This document shows positions 24,495 through 35,295 of a DNA stretch of 64,000 nucleotides, piece after piece (the stretch's first letter is position 1; each line of letters starts with the position of its first letter). A program made the position numbers and the translations under genes. The DNA is taken from positions 223,631,409-223,695,408 of the forward strand of contig NC_084794.1 in the NCBI RefSeq assembly GCF_963169125.1. The letters run 5' to 3'. Source of the stretch: Humulus lupulus (taxonomy: Eukaryota; Streptophyta; Magnoliopsida; Rosales; Cannabaceae). The notes under the pieces were generated by a model. The model saw only the letters and a list, made by a program, of their open reading frames with translations, did not search any database and was not told the origin of the DNA.

Positions 24495-24751
24495 TCTATA
24501 GGGAGGCCTTTAGGCATTCTCGTAGACTTTTCTCTTTCTTTTTATATATATATATATTTTGTATTTATCATGCTCGAGGTCCTTTGGAGCCCACGCGAAA
24601 GGGGGTTCGATAGGTCTCTCTTTGGTGCACCTTGATTGTATCTATAAGGATATGTTGATGACCCCCGGGTTCTAGTTATCATTTTATATACTTTTGCGTG
24701 CGGTAATTATTTTTTGCGAGAAGCGTCCTTCTCGTCATTAGGCATAGTACT

Positions 24752-24975
24752 ATTTTTACAAGCGTCTTCTTTGAGACCCTTTTTGCAAGCGTCCTTGTTG
24801 AGACCCTTTTTGGCAAGCGCCTTCTTTGAGACCCTTTTTGCAAGCGTCTACTTTCAGACCCTTTTTGCGAGCGTCTACTTTCAGACCCTTTTTGCAAGCG
24901 TCTACTTTGAGACCCTTTTTGCAAACGTCTACTTTGGGACCCTTTTTGCAAGTGTCTACTTTGAGACCCTTTTAC
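24752..24975 (-). repeat. 27-bp tandem repeat coding a basic 9-residue repeat in element G
   Basis: Eight copies of a 27-bp unit around 'gagaccctttttgcaagcg' (a gaccct core recurs every 27-28 bp from 24775 to 24965). On the minus strand it is read in frame as repeats of GSQSRRLQK, inside an open frame of 118 codons (24679-25035). The unit length is a multiple of three and most changes are conservative (Q to E, L to S). It lies between gag and the polypurine tract. Function unknown. Confidence 0.8.
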
Positions 24976-25077
24976 GATTTTTGAGGTGATCTCCCCTTGT
25001 GTCAGGACTTTTATGGCTAGATGGTCCTCGTCCAATTTTAAACTTGGTCAGCGACCCCTCTAGCACGATGTTCTCTT

Positions 25078-25626
25078 CTATATGGAATCTTCAGACGTAT
25101 TGGTAGCAAGGCAACTGGAGGAAGGTTCGCTTCGCTCAATATGCGAATTCTTCCGGCCCTCTTCCACACGTATGTACATCTGTGCTCTTTCGAAGAAATC
25201 ATCTAAATTCGAAACTTCTCTTTTGAGCATGTTACCCCATAACTTGCTTCCTGGATGAACTCCGGCTGTAATAGCCATCTTGAGCTCCGCTTTGGTTAAA
25301 CTTCCCACCTTTGTTTCTTCCATATTGAACCTATAGATGTAGTTCTTCAGACTTTCATTTTCGCCTTGCTTTACGTTAGCGAGGCTGGTAATTGGCATAA
25401 CGTAATCACAGACCGCATGGTGCTGCTAAAGAAATTCACAAGAGAATTGTTGCCATGATTGGATTGTTCCTGGCCTTAGCCTCTTGAACCACTTGTACGC
25501 AACACCTTTTTGCATAACAACAAAGAAATGGCATTTTGCTCTACTGTTGACCCCTATTAACCTCATCAAGTTATTGAAGTAGTCTAAGTGATACTTTGGG
25601 TCCGTAGTACCCTCGTATGGAGTCAT
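25078..25626 (-). pseudogene. Gag core domain of element G
   Basis: Two minus-strand frames (25626-25426 and 25398-25078), separated by stops, together form a typical gypsy gag core: 'DPKYHLDYF' near the start, 'AYKWFKRL' and 'WQQFSCEFL', then 'LANVKQGENESLKNYIYRF' and 'KLWGNMLKREV'. A TAG stands where relatives usually have Gln at the break, so one base change explains the first interruption. No zinc knuckle was seen. Confidence 0.8.
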
Positions 25627-25811
25627 GCGAGGCTCTCTAAGGTTGGCGGGGATTTTCTCAGCCTGGATCTCCCTTGTGAAGGATGATTCATGGTCAAATT
25701 CTTCGTCTTCTCTGTGCCCCCAAGTGCGGTGATAATCTTGCCTTGAGGGTGTTACATTTTGATGTCTAGTTCCCTCCTCTTTTTGCTCAAGTTATCTTGC
25801 GGGTTCTCAGA

Positions 25812-26546
25812 TTAATCCCTTGCCCTGGTTGTGCTCCTCAGGGGAACCGCGGGGGGTGCGTTTCTTACTTCTGACCTCTTCCCTTGGGATTTTTCTCTTT
25901 GGCCAGAGGGCGCCTCTTTTGAGGTGACTTCTGCTTCGTTCCCACGACCATCGTCTTCCCTCTGCCTTTGCTCCTGGGGGCATTTCTTCGGTCTAGATCC
26001 CTCATGGTAATTTGTCTGGGGAGTTTTGCTGGTGGAAAGTTGGGTTCTCCCATCGTCTACGGGGACAATGTTTTCCCCTATTTCACGCTCCTTCTCTTTA
26101 TGCTTAGGAAGGGGTATGCTCGATTTTCCTTCCAGTAGGTCATTTAAGACCTCCTGCATGTTCTCTATTGTGGTTTCCAGCCTTCGAGTCTTTTTATATA
26201 ACTCGTGAATCTCATCCTTGTAGAAGCGATTCCTTGAGTTGGAACTTACCGAGCGTACCCTGGGACCTTTGCCTAGCCCGTGCGTCGATGGACCTGGGTC
26301 TTGGTGGCCTGAGCGTGGTGCCACCGGGGGCTGGTGAAGTGGATGCACTGGCGGCTCTGGATGACCTCCGTCAGGATGGATAGCCAGGGATGATGCTTCC
26401 TTCTCCTCCCTTGGCGGTAGAGGTTCCTTTGGCCTACCTCCATGCTTAGGCGGAGGGGGTTCTTTCTTAGAAGCCCTCCGCTCTACTTCGTCCTGGAGAA
26501 CCTCATCATCTTGTAGTTGCCGTAGGCATTTTGAACTCCTTAGCAT
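25812..26546 (-). CDS. Gag N-terminal region of element G
   Basis: An open frame of 245 codons from the ATG at 26546. An upstream in-frame TTG lies in the primer site and is unlikely to be the start. The product is very hydrophilic: Pro/Lys-rich near residues 20-80, His/Pro-rich near 60-90, then a heptad-like stretch with 'ELYKKTRRLETTIENM' (about 130-150) that could form a coiled coil, and an Arg/Lys/Glu tail. This is the usual layout upstream of the gag core in plant gypsy elements. It ends 185 bp before the core frame, so the original ORF is frameshifted. Confidence 0.65.
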   Translation of the reverse strand: MLRSSKCLRQLQDDEVLQDEVERRASKKEPPPPKHGGRPKEPLPPREEKEASSLAIHPDGGHPEPPVHPLHQPPVAPRSGHQDPGPSTHGLGKGPRVRSVSSNSRNRFYKDEIHELYKKTRRLETTIENMQEVLNDLLEGKSSIPLPKHKEKEREIGENIVPVDDGRTQLSTSKTPQTNYHEGSRPKKCPQEQRQREDDGRGNEAEVTSKEAPSGQREKSQGKRSEVRNAPPAVPLRSTTRARD

Positions 26547-26593
26547 CTTTCTTTGGTTGAAGTGATGAAAGAACGTTGGCTTGATGCTTGTTC

Positions 26594-26613
26594 TTCCCAC
26601 AGACAGTGCCAAA
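26594..26613 (-). other. Primer-binding site of element G
   Basis: The minus strand reads TTTGGCACTGTCTGTGGGAA directly after the 5' LTR, close to the TTTGGCGCCGTCTGTGGGAA site of many plant gypsy elements. Confidence 0.7.
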
Positions 26614-26614
26614 C

Positions 26615-28489
26615 TGTTGACGGTGAAATCTCGTCAACAAAATTAGATTGGAAAAATCAAAGGTAAGTATGGAGATATTTAGATAAGAACTTAGAATGAA
26701 CTTATGGAAGGATCAACACAGATCAACAATGGAGTGAGCCTTTGTATATTTCTTAAGAACTTGAGTGCATAATGAATTTTCTAACCCCTTATTCTGAGGG
26801 GTCAAGGTCTATTTATAGCTGGGCTCTTATGGCCCCTTATACATGGTGGTCCCTCGGGACAAAATAGTACATGAGTACACTATCAGGGTAGTAGCACAGG
26901 TGGTAGTGGTGTTGGAAGAGTGGTGGTCTGCTCTAGTACATGTTAGGGGTCTGTAAAAGTACTCCTGTCTTGGCACCATATTATGCCTCCACTACTTGCC
27001 GGGTACGGACCTCATATGTGTGCTGAGGGAGTTATAACCATGTACCATTCTCGTACTGCCACTACCTGTCTGGTGTGGACACCGTATCCATACTCTAACT
27101 CTTCTTGGTCTGTAGGCTCATTCCGTATCTCTTCTGACTTCATGTTGAATCATTGTGAGGCCCTTTCTGATCTTCCTCAGCTGCACGTTCAAGAGGCCCT
27201 TGACTTTACGTATCATGGGACTCACAGGGAAAGTGGTGCCCCGTTGGTGGCACTTACCTTAGGAAGAGAGGTAAGGCCTCTTCAACGAGGCCTGCTATGT
27301 GTGCGGTGAGGCATGATGCTTACATATGAGATTAGGATCTCACCTTGCAAGACTATCGCTTTGCAGCCTTCATGGACGAGGCCCATGCTGCGAGGCTCTT
27401 GGTGCGTGGCCAAAGGATGCTTGGCGCGAGGCCCATGCTGCGATGCCTTGGGTGCGCGACCAAGGGGTGCTTGGTGCGAGAAACTTGTGGGTGAAGCCCA
27501 GGGTGCGAGTCCAAGGGGTGCTTGGCGCGAGACCAATGTCGCGAGGCTCTTGGTGCGTTGGCGTGAGATGGGGCTCTTGGACCCTTGGCGCGAGACGCTT
27601 GTGGGCGAGGCGCGAGACCCTTCCAGGTGTGAGGCACCTCCTTTCATGGGGCTCCTCCTGGCGCGAGGCGTCTCCTAGCGCGAGACGCTTGTGGGCTAGG
27701 AGCATGGCAAGGCGTGGTGAGGTGCGAGATGCTTCCAGGTGCGAGGCTCCTCCTTGCGTGGGGCTCCTCCTTGCGTGAGCCCCTCCATGCGCGAGGCGTC
27801 TCCTGGCGTGAGATGCTTGTCAGCGAGGAGCATGGCGAGGCATGGTGAGGCGCGAGACGCTTCCAAGCGCGAGGTGCCTCCTTGCGTGGGGCTCCTCCTG
27901 GCCCGAACCCCTCCATGCGCGAGGCTCCCTAGGCGCGAGGCGTCTCTTCGTGTGAGATGCTTGTGGACGAGGAGCATGGCAAGGTGTGGTGAGGCGCGAG
28001 ACACTTCTAGGCACGAGGCACCTCCTTGCGTGGGGCTCCTCCTGGTGCGATCCCCTCCATGCGCGAGGCTCCCTAGGCGCGAGGCTCCCTAGGCACGAGG
28101 CATCAGCGCGTGTGAGGCCCCCTAGGCGCGAGGCATCAGTGTGCGCGAGGCCCTCCTAATAGCATGCGAGGCCCTCCTGGCCATGACACTAGCACGCGTG
28201 AGGCCCTCCTGGCCGAGACATCAACACACGGGGCTCCTTTGCTAAATATGTGGCTGGATGGTCCCGTTGGGCACGCGGGTCTTACGAAGGTGCAACATGG
28301 TGGCAGTTGGGTGTAGGGTGACTTAGTCTTCAGAAGGGCAGAGACCTACGGAGCTTTGAGAGTTTTGGCTAGAATATGGTCTCGTGAGACCTATTGGCAT
28401 GAACCCGTTAACACAACTAAGTGACCCTTAACCATGTGTTCTGTGTAGGGACTAGAGATTTTTTTCTTGGTGGATTTTCGACATCCACA
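26615..28489 (-). repeat. 5' LTR of element G
   Basis: 1875 bp, homologous over its whole length to 22608-24481 including the GC-rich array (27340-28230). It ends GACATCCACA and is followed by the duplication GCCTG. Confidence 0.9.
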
Positions 28490-30400
28490 GCCTGGTGAGC
28501 AGAAGGATGTTCAACAACGTCCGGGAAAACAACTGGCGGTCAGGGTGATATCAGGAGTTCGGCATCGTACTGCCAATTCCTAATCTAGGCTATCTGACTG
28601 CCATCGAGATGGAAAACATGCAGCTAAGGAGCCATCTCACTAGGGAAAATAGGCAGATTGAGGAGGTTTTGGCTCAGTTACCCCCTCTTGCAATCGACGT
28701 TAATGTCGGAAAGTGGCGAAGTGGGTCTTATAAGTCCCACGGGAATAACCGATCTAAACCAAATCGATCTATCAGAACTACCATTCAAAGTTCTGTTCCT
28801 ACGGGGCAAGATCACCAGAATGCTCGGCCCAGTGATCATCATAGGGGTCATCAGCATGTCAGTCAATCAGTCAAAACTGCAACCCCAAGTTTGATGCCTT
28901 CTTCACAGGTCCCCAGGAATGTCCATGACAATCCACGATGAGGGACTGGGATAGGCTCACGAAGGCATAATGCTCCAACAAATCCTTCTGTGCCATAATC
29001 GGATCAATAGGCACTGAGACCTAGGGACGTTGGAGTAGAACCATCCTGATGGAACAAGGATTGCCTCACCAATAAGGCATCCCCCGTCACCTGTAAGACA
29101 TCTGACACCATCTTGTCCTCAACGAGATATTCCAGCTTATGGGGACAGCAAGAAAAATACTCCCTCATCCGCGAATACTTCCGCTCCATGAACGCGTGTT
29201 GATAATCTAGACCCTCGATCTCAACCACGAGCTATAAGCTTCGCAAATGGAAGTTACTGGACCGAAAGTCATCGTAGTGTCAGGTCCGAGAGCGACCTAA
29301 GTAATCATTTGAGTTTAGCCCAAAGCCCTCGGTATGACCCACAACCCGACTTGCGTGATCATCTGAACTTGCTGAGAAGGTATCCAGCTCGGGGTGAAGA
29401 TATTAGCTATACTCGACACGAAGGAGGTCCCTCCATAGTACGCTACAACGGGATTGCCCCACCGAACTAAGCTCGAGCTTGGAGGGACAATAACCTATCA
29501 AACGTGTACGATAGGATGGGAGCTGTTGAACATCCCCCAGTTAACCTACAGACTAGGGACCAAACCCCCGAGAGACTAGCTCTAATGGAAGAGCAAATGA
29601 AAAGACTATTGTTCGGAAAAGAAAATGATGATTGCGACTCAGGCGAGAAGCTCGAGCCTTTCGCTCCAAACATTGAGGCGACAACATATCTCGTAGGTTT
29701 ATGATGCCACACATGTCAAAGTTTGATGGAGATGGAGATCCATCCAATCACCTCAGAATATTTAACACCATGATGATGGCCCACAATGTTGGGCTCGATC
29801 TAAGGTGTATCTTGTTCCCTGCAACTTTGGTCTGGCTTGCCAGGCAGTGGTTTAAACAATACAAGAGTATTCCATAAGCTCGTGGAAGAAATTTTCTTCC
29901 GATTTCAAAAAATCATTCCGAGCTTCCCAGGCAGCTCGGGTTGAGGCTGATTCATTGGCCAATGTAAAGCAGCAACCTAGCGAAACGTTGAAGGCATATC
30001 TGAGCAGATTTTCCAATGTTGCTGCACGAGCTAGGGATGTTGATGATAGTTCCAAGCTCATGGAAATGAGGATGGGAATCCTCGTTGGGGGCGACTTATG
30101 GCAAGAACTCCAAAGAAAAGGAGTTAAGAGCGTAGATGAATTCTTGGCCCAAGCTCAAGTGTGGATAAACCTGGAGGAGGCACGAGTTTCTGTCGCAGGA
30201 ACCAGCCAGACCCCTATCCAACCCGTTGGAGCGTTAACGGATGTTGCAACTATGGCTCAAACCGTTGCCCAAAATAACCAAGGGGGAATAACAAAAGGAA
30301 GGGGAATGGTGAAGGTGACTAGAGCGGGACGAAGAAAAAAAAGACCGCGGAGAAATTTAAACCTGTCTACGCTACCTATACCGACCTAACGGACACCTAG
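28490..30400 (+). pseudogene. Gag of element H
   Basis: Plus-strand gag spread over several frames. 28609-28941 holds a hydrophilic N-terminal part. 29504-29704 holds 'ERLALMEEQMKRLLFG'. The core follows: 'DPSNHLRIFNTMM' near 29735-29775 and 'ARQWFKQYKSI' near 29840. It continues after a frameshift in 29955-30389 with 'LANVKQQPSETLKAYLSRF' and 'DEFLAQAQVWINLEEA'. Internal stops make it non-functional. The downstream 30400-30840 has further gag/linker codons, including a possible C-x-F-H knuckle remnant near 30500. Confidence 0.8.
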
Positions 30401-30848
30401 GAGCACATTTTTCTAGAAAATTCTAATCGCCTTCCATGGAAGGAGTCAGAATTGTTGTGGAACCAGAGGGCGAAGAGAGATCCCTCAAAATTCTGTCGAT
30501 TCCATAACGACATCGGTCATAACGCTGATGACCGTCTACAGTTGAAGGATGAGATCAAAACTCTCATCAGAGTGGACTGTTGGCCCATTACGCCCGCAAT
30601 GAGGTAGTCCCTAATCAGACCACTGGGCAGAACCCCCAATCAGTTCCTGAAGCTCCGATAGGCCAAACCGAAGCTCAGGCAAATCAGGTCGAACCCCCTC
30701 TAATAGTAGGGGAGATATAACCACTATTGCGGGAGGGCCACATTTGGCGGGCATGAGCAGGGGGGCCCAAAAGAGGTACATTAACGAACTGAAGGCTCAT
30801 AATGGGATGGAGTTCATCCCGGAGCAACAATTATCGAAACAGCAGTGA

Positions 30849-31300
30849 TTGGAAAAGCAACCAATCATTTTCACGGAAGTGGATGCTAGCCATGTCCAAT
30901 TCCCACATAATGATCCACTGGTGGTAATCGTTCAGCTCGCTGACCGAAGGGTCCGAAGAACACTAGTGGATAACGGAAGCTCTATAAATCTACTTTTCAG
31001 GTCCACCTTGGAAAAAATTGGATTTTTCGTAATTAATTTGAAGGCGACCTCGATGACTCTGTAAGGGTTTTCAGATGAAGGGTCAGCGGCCATCAGGACA
31101 ATCTGACTGGTGGTGACATTGGGAGAAGAGTCATGAATTATTTCCAAATTACTCGAGTTCGTGGTAATTGATTGTCCGACCGCATACAATGCGATTTTGG
31201 GCTGACCTGCGCTGATGGCATTTGAAGCCATAACCTCTATTTGCCACTTGGCAATGAAATTCCCCCCAGCTACAGGGATATGCACAGTCAGAGGTGATCA
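30849..31300 (+). pseudogene. Aspartic protease of element H
   Basis: In 30849-31064 the frame reads 'TLVDNGSSINLLF', the retropepsin active-site region. Plant gypsy proteases usually read D-x-G-S-S here, and the Asp is kept. Stops follow near 31063 and 31105. The 'AYNAILG' region, a later protease motif, is readable near 31185 in another frame. Confidence 0.75.
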
Positions 31301-32220
31301 GCTCGCTGCCAGGGAATACTATAGCATTTCTATGAAGGGAAAATCACAACCCGGGCAGCAAGCGATGGTCATAAATGACGGAGGTGAGGAGTCCCAGGAA
31401 GTAAAAGTTACTCGTGGGACGGAAGAACCTCAGCAAGAAGAGGATAGTGAGGTCGCCCAACGTAATGACATTGACCCACGGATAGGTGAAGACAGATTAG
31501 AGCTAAAAGCCATAGAAGCTTCAAGAGTCGTAAAGATTGGAAAGAACCTTGACGACAAAAGAAAGACGGAGCTGGTCGATTTTTTACAAAAAAAACCTAG
31601 ACGTCTTCACTTGGTTGCATGAGGATATGGTGGGAATCAATCCAAATATAATTATGCACACTTTAAATTTGGACAAGAATGTACCTGAAAAATCTAAAAA
31701 ATGGAGACTTTTGGGAACGGTCCGAGCTAAAGCCCTTGAGGAAAAAGTAGCTCGGTTACTAAAATGTGGGTTTATCCGGGAGGTAGAATACCCGATCTGG
31801 GTTGCCAATCCCATGTTAGTCTCGAAGTTGAATGGGAAGTGGAGAACTTGTATCGACTTCTCCGACCTAAACAAGGCTTGCCCCAAGGGCCGTTTCCCAC
31901 TGCCTAGGATCGACCAGTTGGTAGATGCCATGGCAGGTCACGAGCTCATGTCTTTCATGGACGCGTACTCTGGATATAATCGGATCGCGATGAACCCTGC
32001 GGACCAAGAGCATACTTGTTTCATGACCGAGCATAATGTATATTGTTACAAAGTTATGCCATTCGGATTGAAGAATGCCAGGGCTACATACCAACGCTTG
32101 GTCAACAAAAAGTTCGCTAACCAGATCAGGAGAAATATGGAAGTGTATGTCGATGACATGCTTGTCAAATTGAAGACTGCCAATAACCATGTATCCGATC
32201 TGGAAGAATGATTTAGAATA
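31301..32220 (+). pseudogene. Reverse transcriptase of element H
   Basis: A 225-codon frame (31537-32211) carries the gypsy RT blocks in order: 'REVEYPIWVANPMLV', 'WRTCIDFSDLNKACPK', 'MDAYSGYN', 'MPFGLKNA' and the catalytic 'YVDDMLVK' near codons 204-211. All three metal-binding Asp residues are present, but a TGA follows shortly after. The next RT codons sit beyond another stop. The linker upstream (31215-31622) is Glu-rich. Confidence 0.85.
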
Positions 32221-33240
32221 TTGAGGAGATATAACATGAAGTTGAATCCCTAGTAATGCACTTTCGGGGTGGCATCTGGAAAGTTTATGGGGTTCGTAGT
32301 CAACATGAGGGGAATAGAGGCGAATCCTGAAAAAATCAGATCGTTGTTAGAAATGCCTTCACCTAGGTCACGAAAAGAAGTTCAAAGCCTAACTAGAAGG
32401 GTGGCGGCTTTGAATCGCTTAATTTTGAAATCCACTGACCAGTGCTTGCCATTCTACAACTTGCTCAAAGGTAACAAGAAATTGGAATGGACCGAGGAGT
32501 GTGAACTGGCATTCCACGACCTAAAAACGCATCTGGCCGAGCCCCCGGTATTATCTAAACCAATACATGGAAAGTCTCTATTCCTTTATCTGGCTGTGAC
32601 ATAGAATACAGTCAGTGCCATGTTAGTTTGAGAAGAAGATCGTGCTCAGAAACCAGTGTATTATGTAAGCAAGAGGCTTTTCGGAGCTGAGTCACGATAC
32701 CTACTGATAGAGAAGCTGGCATTCTATCTAATATTGGCTTCTAGAAAGCTCTGACCATACTTCTAGTCTCATTCTATCAACGTCTTAACCAACCAACCTT
32801 TAAGGCAGGTTTTGCAAAAACCTAAAACGTCAGGACGTCTTTTAAAATGGGCCATCGAACTTAGCCAGTTCAAGATATTGTACATGCCACGGACTTCAAT
32901 CAAGAGTCAGGCCCTTGCTGATTTTATGGATGAATGCATCGGTTTTCAAGACAAGCTCATGAGGGAGCCGGCACAAGAATTATGGAAAATCTTCATTGAT
33001 GGATCATCGAACGAGAATGGATCAGGAGCTGAGATAATCTTAATCTCGCCAGAGGGACATCGATTCCATACAACTTTAAGATTTGGATTTGAGGCATCCA
33101 ACAACGAAGCAGAATATGAGGTCTTATTGGCAGGGCTGAGGGTGGCAAGAGAGCTGAAGGCGAAAGCCATCCAATGCTACAGTGATTCACAACTCATGGT
33201 AAATAAGGTATTGGGGGAGTACCAAGCTTAAGGCATCAAG
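32221..33240 (+). pseudogene. RT-linked RNase H plus second (archaeal-like) RNase H of element H
   Basis: 32269-32604 continues the RT thumb/connection ('FMGFVVNMRGIEANPEKI', then 'EPPVLSKP') and meets the RNase H start with stops at 32602 and 32629. After more broken codons, 32812-33231 reads 'WKIFIDGSSNENGSGAEIIL', then 'ASNNEAEYEVLLAGL' and 'YSDSQLMVN'. This is a second RNase H with Asp, Glu and Asp in the catalytic positions. Two RNase H domains in series define the Tat lineage of plant gypsy elements. Confidence 0.8.
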
Positions 33241-33895
33241 ATGGCGACCTACCTAGCTAAGGTAAAGGGGGAACTTTCTGAATTTGAGTACAGCTCTATT
33301 GAATAGAAACCCCACGAGCAGAATTCTAACGCTGACGCTTTGGCACAACTTATTACCACGAAAGAGGCTGAAACATTAAATGTAGTGCAAGTGGAGTTCT
33401 TGGAGAGCCCAAGTGTAACGGGAGAAGTAACAGAGATCAGAATGATTGACATAAGATCGACCTAGATGACTCCTATAATGGAATATCTTGCAAGTGGAAA
33501 GTCACCTGACGATAGAAAAGACGCGAGAAAAGTACTCTATCAAGCTCCAAGGTACGTAATAGTCGACGGGACCTTATATCGACGTGGTCATTCGTTGCCT
33601 CTCCTGCGATGTGTTCTGCCCGAGGAAGCCAAAACCATTTTGCAAGAAATACATAGAGGTTTTTGTGGAGATCATGCTGGGGGGCAAAACCTAGCGCTGA
33701 ATGTACTAAGACAGGGCTATTTTTGGCCCACTTTAACGAAAGATTCGATCTCGTATGTACAGAAGTGTGACAAATGCTAGCGTTTCGCCATAGTTGCCTG
33801 AGTTGCTCCGGTCGAGTTAACAATGATTTCCTCCCCGTGGCCATTTGCAGCATGGGGAATTGATCTGATAGGTTCCCTACCTACGGTATTAGGGC
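33241..33895 (+). pseudogene. Truncated integrase of element H
   Basis: 33466-33780 holds the HHCC zinc region: 'EIHRGFCGDH' and, about 30 residues on, 'CDKC', directly followed by TAG. Past it 'WPFAAWGIDLIG' marks the first strands of the integrase core with its first catalytic Asp. The sequence then joins K LTR DNA near 33895, so the rest of the core is missing. Confidence 0.8.
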
Positions 33896-34348
33896 TAGCT
33901 CTTATTTATATTGTTATATTAATAAAATATAACATCAATAAAAAAATGAGAGAAATCAGATGCAATTAACGTTATTTGCCAAGAGAGAAAAATAAAAACT
34001 TTGTTCTCTCTATATTGTAAGAAGAACACTCTCTCATGTGTTGAGATTCAAAAGTGTGTTCTTGTGTATCTTACCAAATAGCATAGACATCCACCTTTCT
34101 CCTTCTCTTTGTGCGAGCCATAGTATGGAAGATGGTGGGTTAGGGGGCTAAGATGCTATTTGATCTACATGTGTTCAACATCTAGAAAATGTATTTGTAA
34201 GTTTCTATTTGATGCGCATGAGAAAAATCCCATTCTAGTTATGGTTCCTAGAGTGATTCGACCCCATGCTTTAATAATTGCTATTATTGCATTGAAATAT
34301 TATCCCATGCTTCCGCTGCACTGTCAATCACATGATCAAAAACCAACA
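33896..34348 (+). repeat. Right part of LTR K
   Basis: Non-coding; follows the truncated H integrase and ends AACCAACA at the duplication ATTAC. The left edge is approximate because the right end of H is lost. Confidence 0.6.
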
Positions 34349-35290
34349 ATTACAACTCTATAACAAAAGATGCAAGCAAATATATAAAGAAGATGAAACA
34401 AGAGAAGTAGAATAAATAATATAAAAAAAGAACAAAGAAGAAAGCACTCTATCACTAACACAACCAAAGTGAAGAGCATTATCATCAACTTGAACAAGGT
34501 TTACAACCTTTGTCCAAAAGCTTATTTCCCTCTATCTCAAGCACTATGGGAATTCTCACAAATAAAAATATCTCTATGGAATAATCAAGCCTCTTTGGTG
34601 TATTTCTAGCCAAGTTCTCTAGTGGATAGAAATGGTGTGTCTTACAAGTGAGCATTAGGCTCCTATTTATAGAGTTTTGAGACACCGTTTGAATTTCAAA
34701 TCCCACCAACCCCTTTGGTTGTTACCAATGTTTAATTGGATGTTTATGGAATTAAAAATGAGATTTGGGAGTCACTTGGGGTGTTAGAAACATTCAAAAA
34801 TTGAAACAAGAAAATTGGAATTTGGTTGTTAGCATGCCTGGACGTGACCAGGGTTATCAGTGGCCACTTTTCCCCAAGCCGTGGCCAGGGATGTTACTGG
34901 CCATGACCACTGATGCTTTTCAGCCTCCCAAATTTTCATAATTTTCCAAAACACTCTGAACTCCTTCCCACTTGATTTTGTAACCCCCATACACATAATG
35001 AGAGTTAAAATCACATCTCCAACAACCACATCACTTATGGATTTGTGAAATTCAAACTCAAATGTGTAACATACAATCTAAAAATTATTGGACAATATTT
35101 GGGAGTTTACAAATTTGTAACTGATTTTGTAACACCAAAATCTTATTTTGTAACTCCAAAGTATGTTATATACTTGGATATACACACTATCCAACTTGTA
35201 ACTCTCATGTGTTTTATTTTACAATGTTTGACAAATTCTTTGTCACATTATTTAATCTAAAACATTATATTATATATAAATAATATAACA
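34349..35290 (-). repeat. 5' LTR of copia J, outer segment
   Basis: Matches 2020-3059 of the other J LTR, including the GC-richer core (34840-34915, ggttatcagtggcc). It ends AATATAACA at the duplication TCAAA. About 80 bp present near the right end of the other copy are missing here. Confidence 0.85.
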
Positions 35291-35295
35291 TCAAA

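Larger units (their letters stand above)
22608..28489 (-). mobile_element. Complete gag-only gypsy element G (minus strand)
   Basis: A 5882-bp element with two LTRs of nearly equal length (1874 and 1875 bp) and a perfect duplication GCCTG (22603-22607 and 28490-28494). On the minus strand the order is 5' LTR (26615-28489), primer site (26594-26613), gag in three frames (26546-25078), a tandem repeat coding 9-residue units (24972-24752), polypurine tract (24482-24494) and 3' LTR (22608-24481). No protease, RT, RNase H or integrase lies in the 2.1-kb interior. It must have used proteins of a relative to transpose. The LTRs differ by several percent by eye, so insertion is not very recent. Confidence 0.92.
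21777..33895 (+). mobile_element. Tat-like Ty3-gypsy element H, 3'-truncated
   Basis: 5' LTR at 21777-22503, primer site, gag, protease, RT, RNase H, a second RNase H-like domain and the start of integrase, all on the plus strand. The second RNase H after the RT-linked one is the hallmark of the Tat lineage. Integrase breaks off near 33890 and no 3' LTR follows, so the right end was deleted. Element G is inserted in the first part of gag. Every domain has stops or frameshifts. Confidence 0.85.
21051..34348 (+). mobile_element. Copia-type LTR K, split by gypsy element H
   Basis: Starts TGTTGGGATTTG and ends AACCAACA, giving inverted ends TGTTGG/CCAACA. The flanks are ATTAT (21046-21050) and ATTAC (34349-34353), in the middle of J's 5' LTR. 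Its own DNA is 21051-21776 and about 33895-34348, roughly 1.2 kb, with no internal copia genes: a solo LTR by structure. The right part carries a stretch reading cagcggaagc on the minus strand. Orientation is not certain. Confidence 0.7.
1801..35290 (-). mobile_element. Ty1-copia retrotransposon J (minus strand), heavily nested
   Basis: A complete but degenerate copia element spread over 33.5 kb by later insertions. Its own DNA is 1801-3857, 16090-18091, 19645-21050 and 34349-35290, about 6.4 kb. LTR ends read TGTTA...TAACA. The flanking duplications are TCAAC (1796-1800) and TCAAA (35291-35295), one mismatch apart. The order on the minus strand is 5' LTR (34349-35290 plus 20838-21050), a gag start (20808), integrase, RT, RNase H, polypurine tract (3060-3072) and 3' LTR (1801-3059), which is the normal copia order. 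All coding parts have stops, so the element is dead. Confidence 0.85.

Noticed and set aside
31301..33895. Endogenous pararetrovirus or other virus copy
   Set aside because: RT, dual RNase H, integrase zinc region, LTR and primer site show a Ty3-gypsy retrotransposon; no movement or coat protein codons seen.
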